From the NCBI GenBank assembly GCA_020845495.1, contig JADLFM010000211.1:1-64000 (forward strand): a stretch of 64,000 bases of DNA. Direction: 5' to 3'. The notes under the pieces are model-generated. The model was not told where the DNA came from, did not search any database, and saw only the letters and a list, made by a program, of their open reading frames with translations. Each line of letters opens with the position of its first letter. Within the stretch, counting starts at the first letter, position 1. Below are positions 43,928 to 51,928 of the stretch, piece after piece. The DNA is from Chloroflexota bacterium (lineage in GTDB: Bacteria > Chloroflexota > UBA6077 > JACCZL01). The translations under genes were made by a program, and so were the position numbers.

Positions 43928-45001
43928 ATGAGTAGGCCGCTGGTCGTCGACGTCGACGTGCACCTGGCGGAGATGCCGGGCGACCTGGCGCCGTACTGTG
44001 ACCTGCCCTGGCAGAAGGTGCTGACCGAACCGGGCACGGTCCCGCCGTGGAACGTGACGAGCGCGCTCCACCCGTACCTGGGGCCACGACCGGAGCCGGA
44101 GCGGCCGGCACTGACGCCCGACGAGCTGTCGGAGCGGCTAGCCGAGCGCGGCGTGGACCTCGCGATCCTGCTGCCCGGCGCACTGGTGAAGCTGGGAGTC
44201 CTGCCGACCGCCGCCTACGCTGCCGCGCTTGGGCGGGCCTACCACCGCTGGCTCGCCGAGCGCTGGCTGGGGCGCGTCGATGGCACGTACGGAGCGCTCC
44301 TTGCCGTTCCGCAGGCTCCGGAGGACGCGGCGCGCCAGATCGAGGAGTATGCCGGTCACGAGCGCATCCGGGCAGTCCTGCTGCCGGTCGCCGGGGTCGA
44401 TCCGCTCTGGGGAGCGCGCCGCTACGACCCGATCTACGCTGCCGCCGAGCGAGCCGGCCTGCCGGTCATCCTGCACGGCGGCAGCGAGCTGATGCTGCCG
44501 ACCGTGCCCCACGCGATCACCCAGCTTGGGAGCCAGTTCGAGCAGCTTGCCCTGAGCCATCCGATGCTGGCAATGGCGAACCTGCTCCATATGGTCGGGA
44601 CCGGCGTGCTGGCGCGCTTCCCGACCCTGCGCGTCGTCTTCCTCGAAGCGGGCATCTCCTGGCTGCCTCACCTGATGCTTCGGATGGACAAGGAGTACAA
44701 CGAGAACCGCCGCGACGTGCCGTTTTACACCGACCGGGTGAGCAAGTGGGTCCAGCGTCAGGTGTGGGTCGGAACGCAGCCGATGGAGTACGGCGCGGAC
44801 AGCCAGGCGCTCGACGACCTCATCCGGATCTCGTTCGGCATGGATCATGTCCTCTACGGGTCACACTGGCCGAACGCGGACCACGAGGCTCCCGAGCGAG
44901 TCGCAGCGGGGTTGATCGGCGAGGAGGCCCAGCGGAAGGTGCTCGGCGAGAACGCGATCCAGTTGTTCGGGCTGCGGTCGGTCGCGGCCACAAGCGTCTG
45001 A
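43928..45001 (+). CDS. Amidohydrolase family protein with altered metal motif
   Basis: This 357-residue paralogue of the protein at 42339 shares VDVDVHLAEMP at the N-terminus, PLWGARRYDPIYAAAERAGLPVILHGG and FPTLRVVFLEAGISWLPH. The expected active-site Asp of the family motif SDYPH (SDYPHHDFD in its neighbour) is His here: YGSHWPNADHEAP. The first metal motif and the His in ILHGG are intact. The change may alter the metal site or the reaction. It is 53 bases behind the Rieske gene and belongs to the same probable operon. Confidence 0.87.
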   Translation: MSRPLVVDVDVHLAEMPGDLAPYCDLPWQKVLTEPGTVPPWNVTSALHPYLGPRPEPERPALTPDELSERLAERGVDLAILLPGALVKLGVLPTAAYAAALGRAYHRWLAERWLGRVDGTYGALLAVPQAPEDAARQIEEYAGHERIRAVLLPVAGVDPLWGARRYDPIYAAAERAGLPVILHGGSELMLPTVPHAITQLGSQFEQLALSHPMLAMANLLHMVGTGVLARFPTLRVVFLEAGISWLPHLMLRMDKEYNENRRDVPFYTDRVSKWVQRQVWVGTQPMEYGADSQALDDLIRISFGMDHVLYGSHWPNADHEAPERVAAGLIGEEAQRKVLGENAIQLFGLRSVAATSV

Positions 45002-45010
45002 CGCGCCGAG

Positions 45011-45262
45011 GTGTCGGAGATGTCGGGCTCGCTCGAGATCTGCTGCGACGAGTTCGAGTCGGCCGTCTCGACGACCTTCGCGAACCCGATCGACAGTCCC
45101 TCGGGGTGGCTGCTCTACGGAACGGACTACGAGTCGGTCAGCGGCGGGCACCCGGAACTGCGCTACTGGCCGATTCGCTACTGTCCATTCTGCGGGGCCA
45201 GTCTCGATCTGCCGCCCAGGGAGATGCTCCGCCGCTCTCGGCGCTTCGGCTTCGATGAGTAG
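45011..45262 (+). CDS. Small Cys-rich zinc-ribbon-like protein
   Basis: This 83-residue protein contains CC at residues 11-12 and CPFCG at 58-62, a pattern typical of a zinc ribbon with two widely spaced Cys pairs. GTG or, four codons later, ATG start. It begins nine bases after the second amidohydrolase and would be the last gene of that operon. Possibly a metal-delivery or partner protein for the Rieske or amidohydrolase proteins; this is guesswork. Confidence 0.6.
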   Translation: MSEMSGSLEICCDEFESAVSTTFANPIDSPSGWLLYGTDYESVSGGHPELRYWPIRYCPFCGASLDLPPREMLRRSRRFGFDE

Positions 45263-45297
45263 CTATGAGGACAACCTACAACTGACTACTCGTTCCC

Positions 45298-46299
45298 CTA
45301 CTCCACGGTGAAGCCGCGGATCATCCCGAGGTGAACGTGTGACAGGCCACTGCGCGGCTCGCGGATCAGGCAGAGCGCCACGTACTGGCCCGGCTCCAGG
45401 TTCAGGCTGACCAGCCCCTCGCGGCCGGCCGCCAGTCCTTGCATCCCACCGATCTCGTGGTACGGGTGCGGGCCGCCGTTCGCGTCAATGATGGATTGGC
45501 GGGCATCTTCGACAGTCTTCCCCTCGTCGAGCCGGGCAATCGAGATCTCGTGCGGCTCCGGACCGTCGTTCACCACCCGCAGCGTCACCGCTCCAGCCGG
45601 CAAAGTCCGCTGCATGTCGAAAGTGAAGTCGTGCAGGGTGATCGACCCATCAGCTGTAGGGAGCACGGTCGGCGCGTCGGGCGATGCTTCCACGTTGAAC
45701 GGCAGCAGCATGCCCTTGACCAGATGCGACACGCCGTCTGGCCCCGCCACAAAGCAAACGTAGACGTACTGACCCGGATCGAGCATCAGCGCGACCTCGG
45801 CGGCCCCGCCTGGCTCGACGGCGGCTGGTCCGCCCACCAGAACGCCGAGCGGTAGCACGCCACGCGTCCCGTCACGTGCTGCTGCTGCGACTTGATCCCA
45901 GGTCACGCCGTCGTTCAGGCGCAGCACCTGGCCGTGATGCGGCTCGTAGCCGGCATTGTGCAGCTGAATCGTCACCGGCCCGGCCGCCACGGACTCAGGC
46001 GCTTGAAAGCTGAACTCGTCGGCTCGCAATTGCACCGTGCGGTCCGCACTGGCAACCGATGCATGCAGCTCCGAGCCATGTGCCACACTGACGCTGGCGA
46101 CGGGTGCGGCGCTCAGGCTGCCAGGCGAACCGGTACCCAATCCGCCGCCGAGCATGATGCCGAAGCCTGCGAACAGCCCGGCCAGCACGACCGGGCGCGC
46201 CTGACGCAGCCACCATGCACCCAACGACCTATCAGATACGCCGGATATCCCATCCCCTGTCATCCATCGGCCACTCCGGCCGGCTCCCATAACGGTCAT
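45298..46299 (-). CDS. Exported or membrane-anchored tandem cupredoxin protein
   Basis: This 333-residue protein has an N-terminal hydrophobic segment (residues 36-55, ARPVVLAGLFAGFGIMLGGG) that serves as signal or anchor. Two cupredoxin-like domains follow (about 85-205 and 215-333). Each has a plausible type 1 copper site: His121/122 with Cys182, His192 and Met197; and His250 with Cys310, His321 and Met326, with the same H-x4-M spacing. Both are usually EfeO- or plastocyanin-like. The start could be one of several Met codons near 46299. No partner oxidase or reductase is adjacent. Confidence 0.7.
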   Translation of the reverse strand: MTVMGAGRSGRWMTGDGISGVSDRSLGAWWLRQARPVVLAGLFAGFGIMLGGGLGTGSPGSLSAAPVASVSVAHGSELHASVASADRTVQLRADEFSFQAPESVAAGPVTIQLHNAGYEPHHGQVLRLNDGVTWDQVAAAARDGTRGVLPLGVLVGGPAAVEPGGAAEVALMLDPGQYVYVCFVAGPDGVSHLVKGMLLPFNVEASPDAPTVLPTADGSITLHDFTFDMQRTLPAGAVTLRVVNDGPEPHEISIARLDEGKTVEDARQSIIDANGGPHPYHEIGGMQGLAAGREGLVSLNLEPGQYVALCLIREPRSGLSHVHLGMIRGFTVE

Positions 46300-46650
46300 C
46301 AGTCCCTCTCCTCACCCACGATGGTTCCGCACCACATCGGGCCACCGCGGACCCAGCACCTACCTCCCCAGATGACGGGCTCGCGTGCCGCCCCTGATGC
46401 AGCACAACACGGGGCCGTCGCGGAGTGTACGTGCGGGTCGCGCCACGGTCAACGCTTCGGCTGGGCTCCACATTCCCGGCTGAGCTACCCGTCCATTCAC
46501 ATCGGCCCCACAACCTGAACGATCTTGAGCAGGCCGGCGTGCCCGCTGCGACCCTTGCCGCCTCGATCCCGTCGCTAGTGGGGACGTGCATTCCGCACCC
46601 AGATGGTGGCAGGGTGTGCCAGCAGCGGGACGTATCGGCCGAGGGCAACA

Positions 46651-46691
46651 GAGGGTAACAACAGACGTGCGGCACGTCTGTTGTTACCCTC
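46651..46691. repeat. Perfect 20-base inverted repeat
   Basis: Arms 46651-46670 (GAGGGTAACAACAGACGTGC) and 46672-46691 are exact inverted copies around a single central base. It lies in an interval with no gene, about 60 bases beyond the terminator hairpin of the small peptide gene. An extra GAGGGCAACA half-copy lies just to the left (46641-46650). It could be a transcription terminator, an operator, or the end of a mobile palindrome. Confidence 0.85.
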
Positions 46692-46750
46692 GCGCTGCCA
46701 GTGGTGCAGCGAGCGGTGCAACGGCGGCCGGGCCATCCGCGCGCCAAAAG

Positions 46751-46780
46751 GCGAGGGTGGGCCAGGTGGCCCACCCTCGC
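46751..46780 (-). terminator. Rho-independent terminator of the small peptide gene
   Basis: GCGAGGGTGGGCC (46751-46763) and GGCCCACCCTCGC (46768-46780) form a perfect 13-bp stem with a four-base loop. On the minus strand it is followed by CTTTTGG, a short T-run. It lies about 58 bases past the stop of the 91-residue gene at 46838-47113. Confidence 0.7.
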
Positions 46781-46837
46781 CGCCGTCCCCCCTGATCCTG
46801 GAGGCTGGCCTGCCGCTAGCGGCTCTGGCGCTTCGGC

Positions 46838-47113
46838 TTAGCAGTAGTCGTACCAGTAGTAGAGGGTGTCGCCGTAGCGGACCCAGTAGCGGCAGATGGC
46901 CTGGTAGCCCTCGACGTCCCCGCCCGCCGACGGCGCGGTCGGCATCACGCCCTGGGCATCGTCCCTGGTCAACTTGGTCTTGTCCGGGAACACCTGCGAG
47001 CGGACACTGTCGGTCATCTGAGCTGACTGGAGCCGGTACGTCGCCAGCACGTCATCTGGGATCTCGTACAACTGCTCTTCGCCGCTCTCGTTCACCGCCG
47101 ATACGATCGCCAT
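46838..47113 (-). CDS. 91-residue peptide with aromatic Cys-bracketed tail (possible RiPP precursor)
   Basis: This 91-residue protein begins MAIVSAVNESGEEQ and contains YEIPDDVLATYRL near residue 23. It then has a hydrophilic middle and ends in 19 residues, ICRYWVRYGDTLYYWYDYC, that are dense in Tyr and Trp and bounded by two Cys (the second is the last residue). GGAG lies about 8 bases ahead of the ATG at 47113, and a terminator follows, so the gene is a well-delimited single unit. I do not recognise the family. The leader-plus-core layout resembles ribosomally made and modified peptide precursors, but no modifying enzyme, protease or transporter gene is adjacent. A small structural protein is the alternative. 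Confidence 0.6.
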   Translation of the reverse strand: MAIVSAVNESGEEQLYEIPDDVLATYRLQSAQMTDSVRSQVFPDKTKLTRDDAQGVMPTAPSAGGDVEGYQAICRYWVRYGDTLYYWYDYC

Positions 47114-47571
47114 ACCTCTGGCTCCTTCTGTGGCCCCCCGAAACCCTCGGGGCCTCGTGGTTGCGGGCGGGCTGTGCGGCCCGCCCGGGTGAGAGCATTT
47201 CACCACACTTCCAAGACCCGCGCAGCCAGATGCGATACACCTGAGTGTTCAATCCGGAACACGCCGAATCCGCGCACAAGCGCCCCGGAACGGCTCCTGC
47301 ACGCGATGCGTTCAGTTGCTCCAGTCTGCCGTGCTACCGCGATCGAGGATCGTGCTGACACGACGCGGTGTGGTCATTGCCCCGCCGGCGCGCTACAGTG
47401 CCTTGAAGGGCCCCCGTTCCTCACGGCTGGTACCGGACGGCTCCCGCTCAGGCAGGCGCTACCTCCACGCACGGGGGCACGTCATGGCACCTCCAGAAGC
47501 GTCTCAGGCGAGACGATGGGGGTACCGGCTCCAGGCCACACGTCCCACCCCACTGTGCGAGGTTTGTGCCC
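47114..47571. other. Divergent intergenic region between peptide and dehydratase genes
   Basis: These 458 bases separate the peptide gene (minus) from the dehydratase gene (plus), so both promoters should be here. I see no CDS I can support; the frame of the peptide gene is open to 47206 but adds no conserved residues. No clear hexamers or hairpins found. Confidence 0.4.
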
Positions 47572-48750
47572 ATGAAGATCAAAGAGATCCGCGCCGCCGC
47601 GATCGACATCGCTCCCAGGATCACCACCCAACCCCGTGTCCCGAAGCAGCAGGTAGAGGGCTTCGGCTCGCCGATGGCCCGCTACCCGGACATCCGCCGC
47701 GCATCCTGGTCCAACCCGTGGCGCCGCACCGCCTGCGTCGTCACGGCCGAGGACGGCACCTTCGGCCTTGGGGTCACCATCCACGGCGGCCCGGTCGAGC
47801 AGATCATCAACGGCCACTTCGCGCCCGTGCTCCAGGGTCAGGACTGCATGGCGACCGAGAAAGCCTGGGACGTCATGCGGCGGATCTCCGCCCAGTACGG
47901 CAGCGGCGGCCTTGCCAGCTACGCGATCAGCGCTGTCGACAACGCACTCTGGGATCTCAAGGGCAAGCTACTCGGCCGTCCGGTCTACGAACTGCTGGGC
48001 GGCCCGCAGAAGGAGAGCATCCCCTGCTACGCCAGCAACACGGACCTCTCCTACGGCACCGAGAACAGCATCGCCTGGTTCCTGGAACTGGGCTTCAAGG
48101 CCGTCAAGCTGTTCTTGCGGCACGGACCGGAGGATGGCATCGAGGGCATCCGTAAGAGCGAGGAGCTTGTCGCCCGGACCCGGGAGCAGATCGGGCCGGA
48201 CGTCGAGTTGATGGTGGACGCCTGGATGTCGCTGAACGTTGAGTACATCGTGCGGCTGATGGACGCGCTGCGCCCCTACCGGTTGAAGTGGCTCGAAGAC
48301 TTCCTGCTGCCTGACGATATGGACAGCTACATGAAGGTGCGCCAGCGCTTGCCAGGCACCACCCTGGCGAGTGGCGAGCACTGGTACACGATCCATCCGT
48401 TCACGCTTGCGGCCAGCCATGGACTGGTGGACATCCTCCAACCGGACGTGTCCTGGGTCGGAGGAATCACGGCTTCGGTGCGCATCTGCCACATCGCCGA
48501 GGCGCACGGTCTGACGGTGATCGGCCACGCCGGTATGAATTATCCCTATGGCCAGCACCTGGCGATGGCGATGCCCGCCATTCCGATGGGCGAGCGCTCG
48601 GAGGGCGTCGCACCGCCCGGGGTCCCGCTCGAGGAGATGGTCTCGCTGCCGGGCACTGTGCCGATCCGGAACGGACAGGTCCGGCCGACCGACGCGCCCG
48701 GCTTTGGCATCGAGGTAACCAGGGAGTGGCTGGAGAGCCGCGCGATCTGA
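47572..48750 (+). CDS. Enolase superfamily dehydratase, L-rhamnonate dehydratase-like
   Basis: This 392-residue enzyme of the mandelate racemase family resembles L-rhamnonate dehydratase (RhmD). Metal ligands are Asp216 (LMVDAWMS), Glu242 (KWLEDFLLP) and Glu269 (ASGEHWY); His319 (VIGHAGMNY) is in the position of the catalytic His. The C-terminal stretch PGTVPIRNGQVRPTDAPGFG matches the RhmD family. It would convert an aldonate such as L-rhamnonate to its 2-keto-3-deoxy acid, which a class II HpcH/HpaI aldolase (15018) could cleave. A GTG two codons earlier (47566) is an alternative start. The relaxed match means other aldonates are possible. Confidence 0.87.
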   Translation: MKIKEIRAAAIDIAPRITTQPRVPKQQVEGFGSPMARYPDIRRASWSNPWRRTACVVTAEDGTFGLGVTIHGGPVEQIINGHFAPVLQGQDCMATEKAWDVMRRISAQYGSGGLASYAISAVDNALWDLKGKLLGRPVYELLGGPQKESIPCYASNTDLSYGTENSIAWFLELGFKAVKLFLRHGPEDGIEGIRKSEELVARTREQIGPDVELMVDAWMSLNVEYIVRLMDALRPYRLKWLEDFLLPDDMDSYMKVRQRLPGTTLASGEHWYTIHPFTLAASHGLVDILQPDVSWVGGITASVRICHIAEAHGLTVIGHAGMNYPYGQHLAMAMPAIPMGERSEGVAPPGVPLEEMVSLPGTVPIRNGQVRPTDAPGFGIEVTREWLESRAI

Positions 48751-49114
48751 CCGGTTGATGGGTTGTCAGCCGAGATTCTGTACAGCAGGCGCGGATGCCG
48801 ACGATCCAACGCTCGCCGGAGCAACGAGTGTGGTCCGCTCCCAGAAACGGTCCCCACGGCCTCCTGCCGCACTGGTGCGAGCGTACACGCGCATGAGCGT
48901 TCGCAGGCTGTAGCGGCCCGGCTCGCGCGCGAGCCGGGCCGCATCCATCGCGGTAGCATGCTGTGACGGCCTGGCGCGCACGGAGCCGCGCCGCGTCTAT
49001 CGAGACCTCGGGGAAGCGGCCCCTGGCAGGCGCGCCGTTCAGGTGAGCGTCTGGGCGCGAGCGGCCGCCCAGTCCAGGAACTGCCGCCAGAACGAACGGG
49101 AGGTTGAGAAGGTC
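48751..49114. other. Intergenic region with a perfect 30-base palindrome
   Basis: This 364-base space holds no gene I can support. It lies between two plus-strand genes and contains the uninterrupted palindrome at 48914-48943 listed separately. The right part includes GAACGGGAGGTTGAGAAGG, the ribosome-binding region of the 2-hydroxyacid dehydrogenase. Confidence 0.4.
48914..48943. terminator. Perfect 30-base palindrome (hairpin)
   Basis: Positions 48914-48943 read as an exact self-complementary sequence (GCGGCCCGGCTCGCG followed by its inverse), a 15-bp stem with no intervening bases. It lies about 160 bases behind the dehydratase stop and may end its transcript. No T-run follows. Confidence 0.5.
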
Positions 49115-50074
49115 ATGACGAAGATCATCGTGGTGGCCCCGCAGCGGCGGGCCGAGCGGCTGGCCAAGCTCCAGCAGCAGTATCCCTCGGTCCAGTTCGT
49201 CAGCCCCGAGGACCGCGCCGACGTCGCATCGCAGATCGACGATGCCGACGCGGTGTTCGGCACCCTGACCGGCGATGAGTTCGAGGCTGCCCGAAAGCTC
49301 CGCTGGATCCAGTCGCCGAGCGCAGGCGTCGAGTGGATGCACAACGTGGCGGGCCTCGCTGAGAGCAACGTCGTCGTGACGAACATGCGCGGCGCCCACG
49401 CAGTTACCATCGCCGAACACGCCTTCGCGATGCTCCTTACCCTCACCCGCGCGATGCGGCAGTTCGAGGAGCACCAGCAGCGGCAGGAGTGGGCCCGCGG
49501 GCAACTCAACGATCGGCTGGTTGGGATCAAGGGATTGACGATGGGGATCGTCGGCTTCGGTAACATCGGTCGAGCCATCGCGCGGCGCGGCCACGGCTTC
49601 GAGATGCGCCTGTTGGCCGTCGATGCCCAGAGTGTGCCGCCGGCCGAGGGCGTCGCAGAAGTCTGGCCGCTCAGCCGTCTCAACGACATGTGCCGACAAT
49701 CCAACGTGCTCGCCATCGCTGCACCCATCACCCCCGAGACTCGGGGGATGGTCGGGCGGGAACAGATCGGGCTGCTGCCGGATGGCAGTTACCTGTTAGC
49801 GATGTCGCGCGGGGGGATCGTGGACGAGCTGGCCCTGATCGACGCGCTCCAGTCGGGACATCTTGCCGGCGCCGGCCTCGACGTCACAGCCACCGAGCCG
49901 CTACCGGCCAGCGACCCGCTCTGGCGAGCGCCGAACGTCATCATCACGCCTCACAACTCCCCGACCTCCCGCCTGACCACCGACCTCGTCTGGTCGATCT
50001 TTTCGGAGAACATCGGCCACTTCCTGAAGGGTGAGCCGCTCACCAACGTCGTCGACAAGCATCTCGGATATTGA
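49115..50074 (+). CDS. D-2-hydroxyacid dehydrogenase family protein
   Basis: This 319-residue NAD(P)-dependent 2-hydroxyacid dehydrogenase has the Rossmann motif GFGNIG (147-152) and the full catalytic set: Arg232 (MSRGGIVDE), Glu261 (TATEPL) and His280 (TPHNSP). Such enzymes reduce 2-keto acids such as glyoxylate, hydroxypyruvate or longer chains. The start at 49115 follows GGGAGG and GAGAAGG; the frame is open from 49043. Its neighbours are a rhamnonate-dehydratase-like gene and a Gfo/Idh/MocA gene, consistent with sugar-acid metabolism. Confidence 0.9.
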   Translation: MTKIIVVAPQRRAERLAKLQQQYPSVQFVSPEDRADVASQIDDADAVFGTLTGDEFEAARKLRWIQSPSAGVEWMHNVAGLAESNVVVTNMRGAHAVTIAEHAFAMLLTLTRAMRQFEEHQQRQEWARGQLNDRLVGIKGLTMGIVGFGNIGRAIARRGHGFEMRLLAVDAQSVPPAEGVAEVWPLSRLNDMCRQSNVLAIAAPITPETRGMVGREQIGLLPDGSYLLAMSRGGIVDELALIDALQSGHLAGAGLDVTATEPLPASDPLWRAPNVIITPHNSPTSRLTTDLVWSIFSENIGHFLKGEPLTNVVDKHLGY

Positions 50075-50379
50075 CCCGGGCTGCGGGCCGGCGGAGCCGC
50101 CTCCTACCGCGTGAGACTCGCCCTACCCGCCTGGAGTGCGCTGCGCGGGCGTGCGAAAACTCCCTCCCTCTGGAAAGCCGGCTGACGCGAGGGTTTCGCC
50201 CGGCCCGGTCGGGGTGAGAGCTCCTCGGCCCTTGCCGAGGTGAGCGTTCTGCCGTGGGCTGGCGAGAGGGGGACGAAGGAGCCCTCAGCCTCGTTGTGCG
50301 CGCCTCTCCTAGCGTGAGAGACGGGCGGCAGACGCGGGTGGGCGAGACCGCTCCCCGCACTTGAGGTAGACCGGCGCCG
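50075..50379. other. Intergenic region between convergent genes
   Basis: These 305 bases separate the convergent 2-hydroxyacid dehydrogenase and Gfo/Idh/MocA genes. They contain several short GC-rich hairpins such as CCTCGG/CCGAGG near 50221-50245 and GTGAGAG-containing stretches that may be decayed copies of the dispersed palindrome. No gene recognised. Confidence 0.4.
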
Positions 50380-51675
50380 CTACTCGCAAGGCGGCTGGCC
50401 GACAGTGACCCAACGTTCGGAGCGGCTGCTTTCGAGGATGGCGTCCACGAGCCGCGCAGCGTACAGGCCGTCCTCGAAAGTCGCTACCCAGGGCTGACGC
50501 TGGCCGATCCGGACCTGATCGTAAAAGCCGCGAATCACGTTCAGCATCGCGTCCGCCCAGCCCTCGGCATGACCGGCCGGCAGGCGTGAGAGGCCGGGCA
50601 CGTGCGCCCCGGCAGGACTGCGCTGCACGACGGCGTTCGCCGCACCGCGCGAGCCGCGCCAGAGCCATTCGCTCTCCTCGGAGCACCAACTGAGCGCGCC
50701 TTCGAGGCCATCGACCTCGAACGTGAGGCGGTTCTTGCGGCCGGCGCTCATCTGGGACACGGTGAAGGAGCCGCGTGCCCCGTCCTCGAGCCGCACCAGG
50801 ACCGACGCGAAGTCCTCGGTGTCGATCCGGACCTCACGCGCCGGAGCTGCACTGGCCGTCGAGTCCCCGATGCTCGCGTCGCCGCCTCCCGTCGCCGCCA
50901 CGCCTCCGGCCGCCACGCCTCCGGCCGCAGCGCCTCCGGCCGCAGCGCCGCCCGCTGAGGCATCGGCGCTGGCGGCATGGATGACCTCACCGGTACTGGC
51001 GCGAAACGTCTCCGGCTCGGACGCCGGGCGTGACCGCATAGGGACGACGGTCGTAAGGTCCGCCATCACCGCCACGATGCGCCGGCCCGTCACATGCTGC
51101 ACCAGATCCATCCAGTGCGACCCGATGTCCGCAACCGCTCGGGTCGGCCCGCCGATAGCCGGGTCCAGTCGCCAACTCCAATCAGTGCGCCGAAGCAGCC
51201 AGTCCTGGAGGTAGGCGCCGTGGACGGCATGCACCCGGCCGAGCGCGCCCTCAGCGACGAGCGACCGTGCCTCCTGGACCTGGGGAAAGCCGCGATGATT
51301 GAACGTCACGGCGGCCGGGCTACCTGTCGCCCGCGCGATCCGGGCCAACTCCTCGGCCTCGGCGGCGTTCATCGCGAGCGGCTTCTCAGCGTAGCAGGCT
51401 TTGCCAGCTTCGAGGATCGCTCTATCGATGGGGAAGTGCCAGACGTTCGGCGTGCAATTATGAACGACGTCGACATCAGGGTCGGCAACGAGCTCACGAT
51501 AGTCGCCGTACGCCCTCGGGATGTCCAGGTCGGCGGCATGGCGCTGTGCCCGCTCTCGTGAGGAACTGGCGACGGCCACAACCTCGGCGTGCGGAATCCG
51601 GCGGATCGCATCGATGTGCGCCGCCCCGACGAACCCGATCCCCACCACGCCAACCCGAAGGCGTCGCTCGGCCAT
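50380..51675 (-). CDS. Gfo/Idh/MocA family oxidoreductase with repeat insertion
   Basis: This 431-residue oxidoreductase has a Rossmann N-terminus (VGVVGIGFVGAAH, residues 8-20) and the EKPLAMNAAEAEEL signature near 95, with GGPTRAVADIGSHWMDLVQHVTGRR near 175. Members oxidise sugars and inositols with NAD(P). The middle carries a Gly/Ala-rich stretch of about 40 residues (GGAAAGGAAAGGVAAGGVAA) encoded by a 15-base tandem repeat at 50901-50945, between PETFRAST and REVRIDTED, where homologues have only a short loop. Without that insertion the protein is of normal length (about 390). Confidence 0.88.
   Translation of the reverse strand: MAERRLRVGVVGIGFVGAAHIDAIRRIPHAEVVAVASSSRERAQRHAADLDIPRAYGDYRELVADPDVDVVHNCTPNVWHFPIDRAILEAGKACYAEKPLAMNAAEAEELARIARATGSPAAVTFNHRGFPQVQEARSLVAEGALGRVHAVHGAYLQDWLLRRTDWSWRLDPAIGGPTRAVADIGSHWMDLVQHVTGRRIVAVMADLTTVVPMRSRPASEPETFRASTGEVIHAASADASAGGAAAGGAAAGGVAAGGVAATGGGDASIGDSTASAAPAREVRIDTEDFASVLVRLEDGARGSFTVSQMSAGRKNRLTFEVDGLEGALSWCSEESEWLWRGSRGAANAVVQRSPAGAHVPGLSRLPAGHAEGWADAMLNVIRGFYDQVRIGQRQPWVATFEDGLYAARLVDAILESSRSERWVTVGQPPCE
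50901..50945 (-). repeat. 15-base in-frame tandem repeat in the Gfo/Idh/MocA gene
   Basis: Three 15-base units (50901, 50916, 50931; CGCCTCCGGCCGCCA or ...CAG) follow one another, differing by one base, and imperfect copies flank them. They encode a GGAAA/GGVAA repeat in a surface loop. Confidence 0.8.
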
Positions 51676-51928
51676 TACTGTCCTCCTTCGCTCAGCAGGC
51701 GCACCGACCGCAGCCCGCCACCGTACCGAAGGATCGCACAGCCGAACCCGCCTGTGTAGCGGGTCGCCAGCACGCGAGCACGCGGCGAGCCAGCGGCGCC
51801 GGGACGCCCGCAGTGGACGCCCGCAGTGGACGGCCGGCCCCTCGGCCGCTATCGTGCTCTCCGGCGAGATTATCTCATCCCTGAGGCCGGCGCTCCCGCG
51901 CCTCGGGGGGGATGTGCGGAGGGCGAGC

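Larger units (their letters stand above)
46300..46837. other. Intergenic region with two strong palindromes
   Basis: No gene can be supported in these 538 bases. They lie between the cupredoxin gene (start 46299) and the end of the small peptide gene (46838), both on the minus strand, so the cupredoxin promoter should be in the 46300-46650 part. Two palindromes, listed separately, are the main features. Confidence 0.4.
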
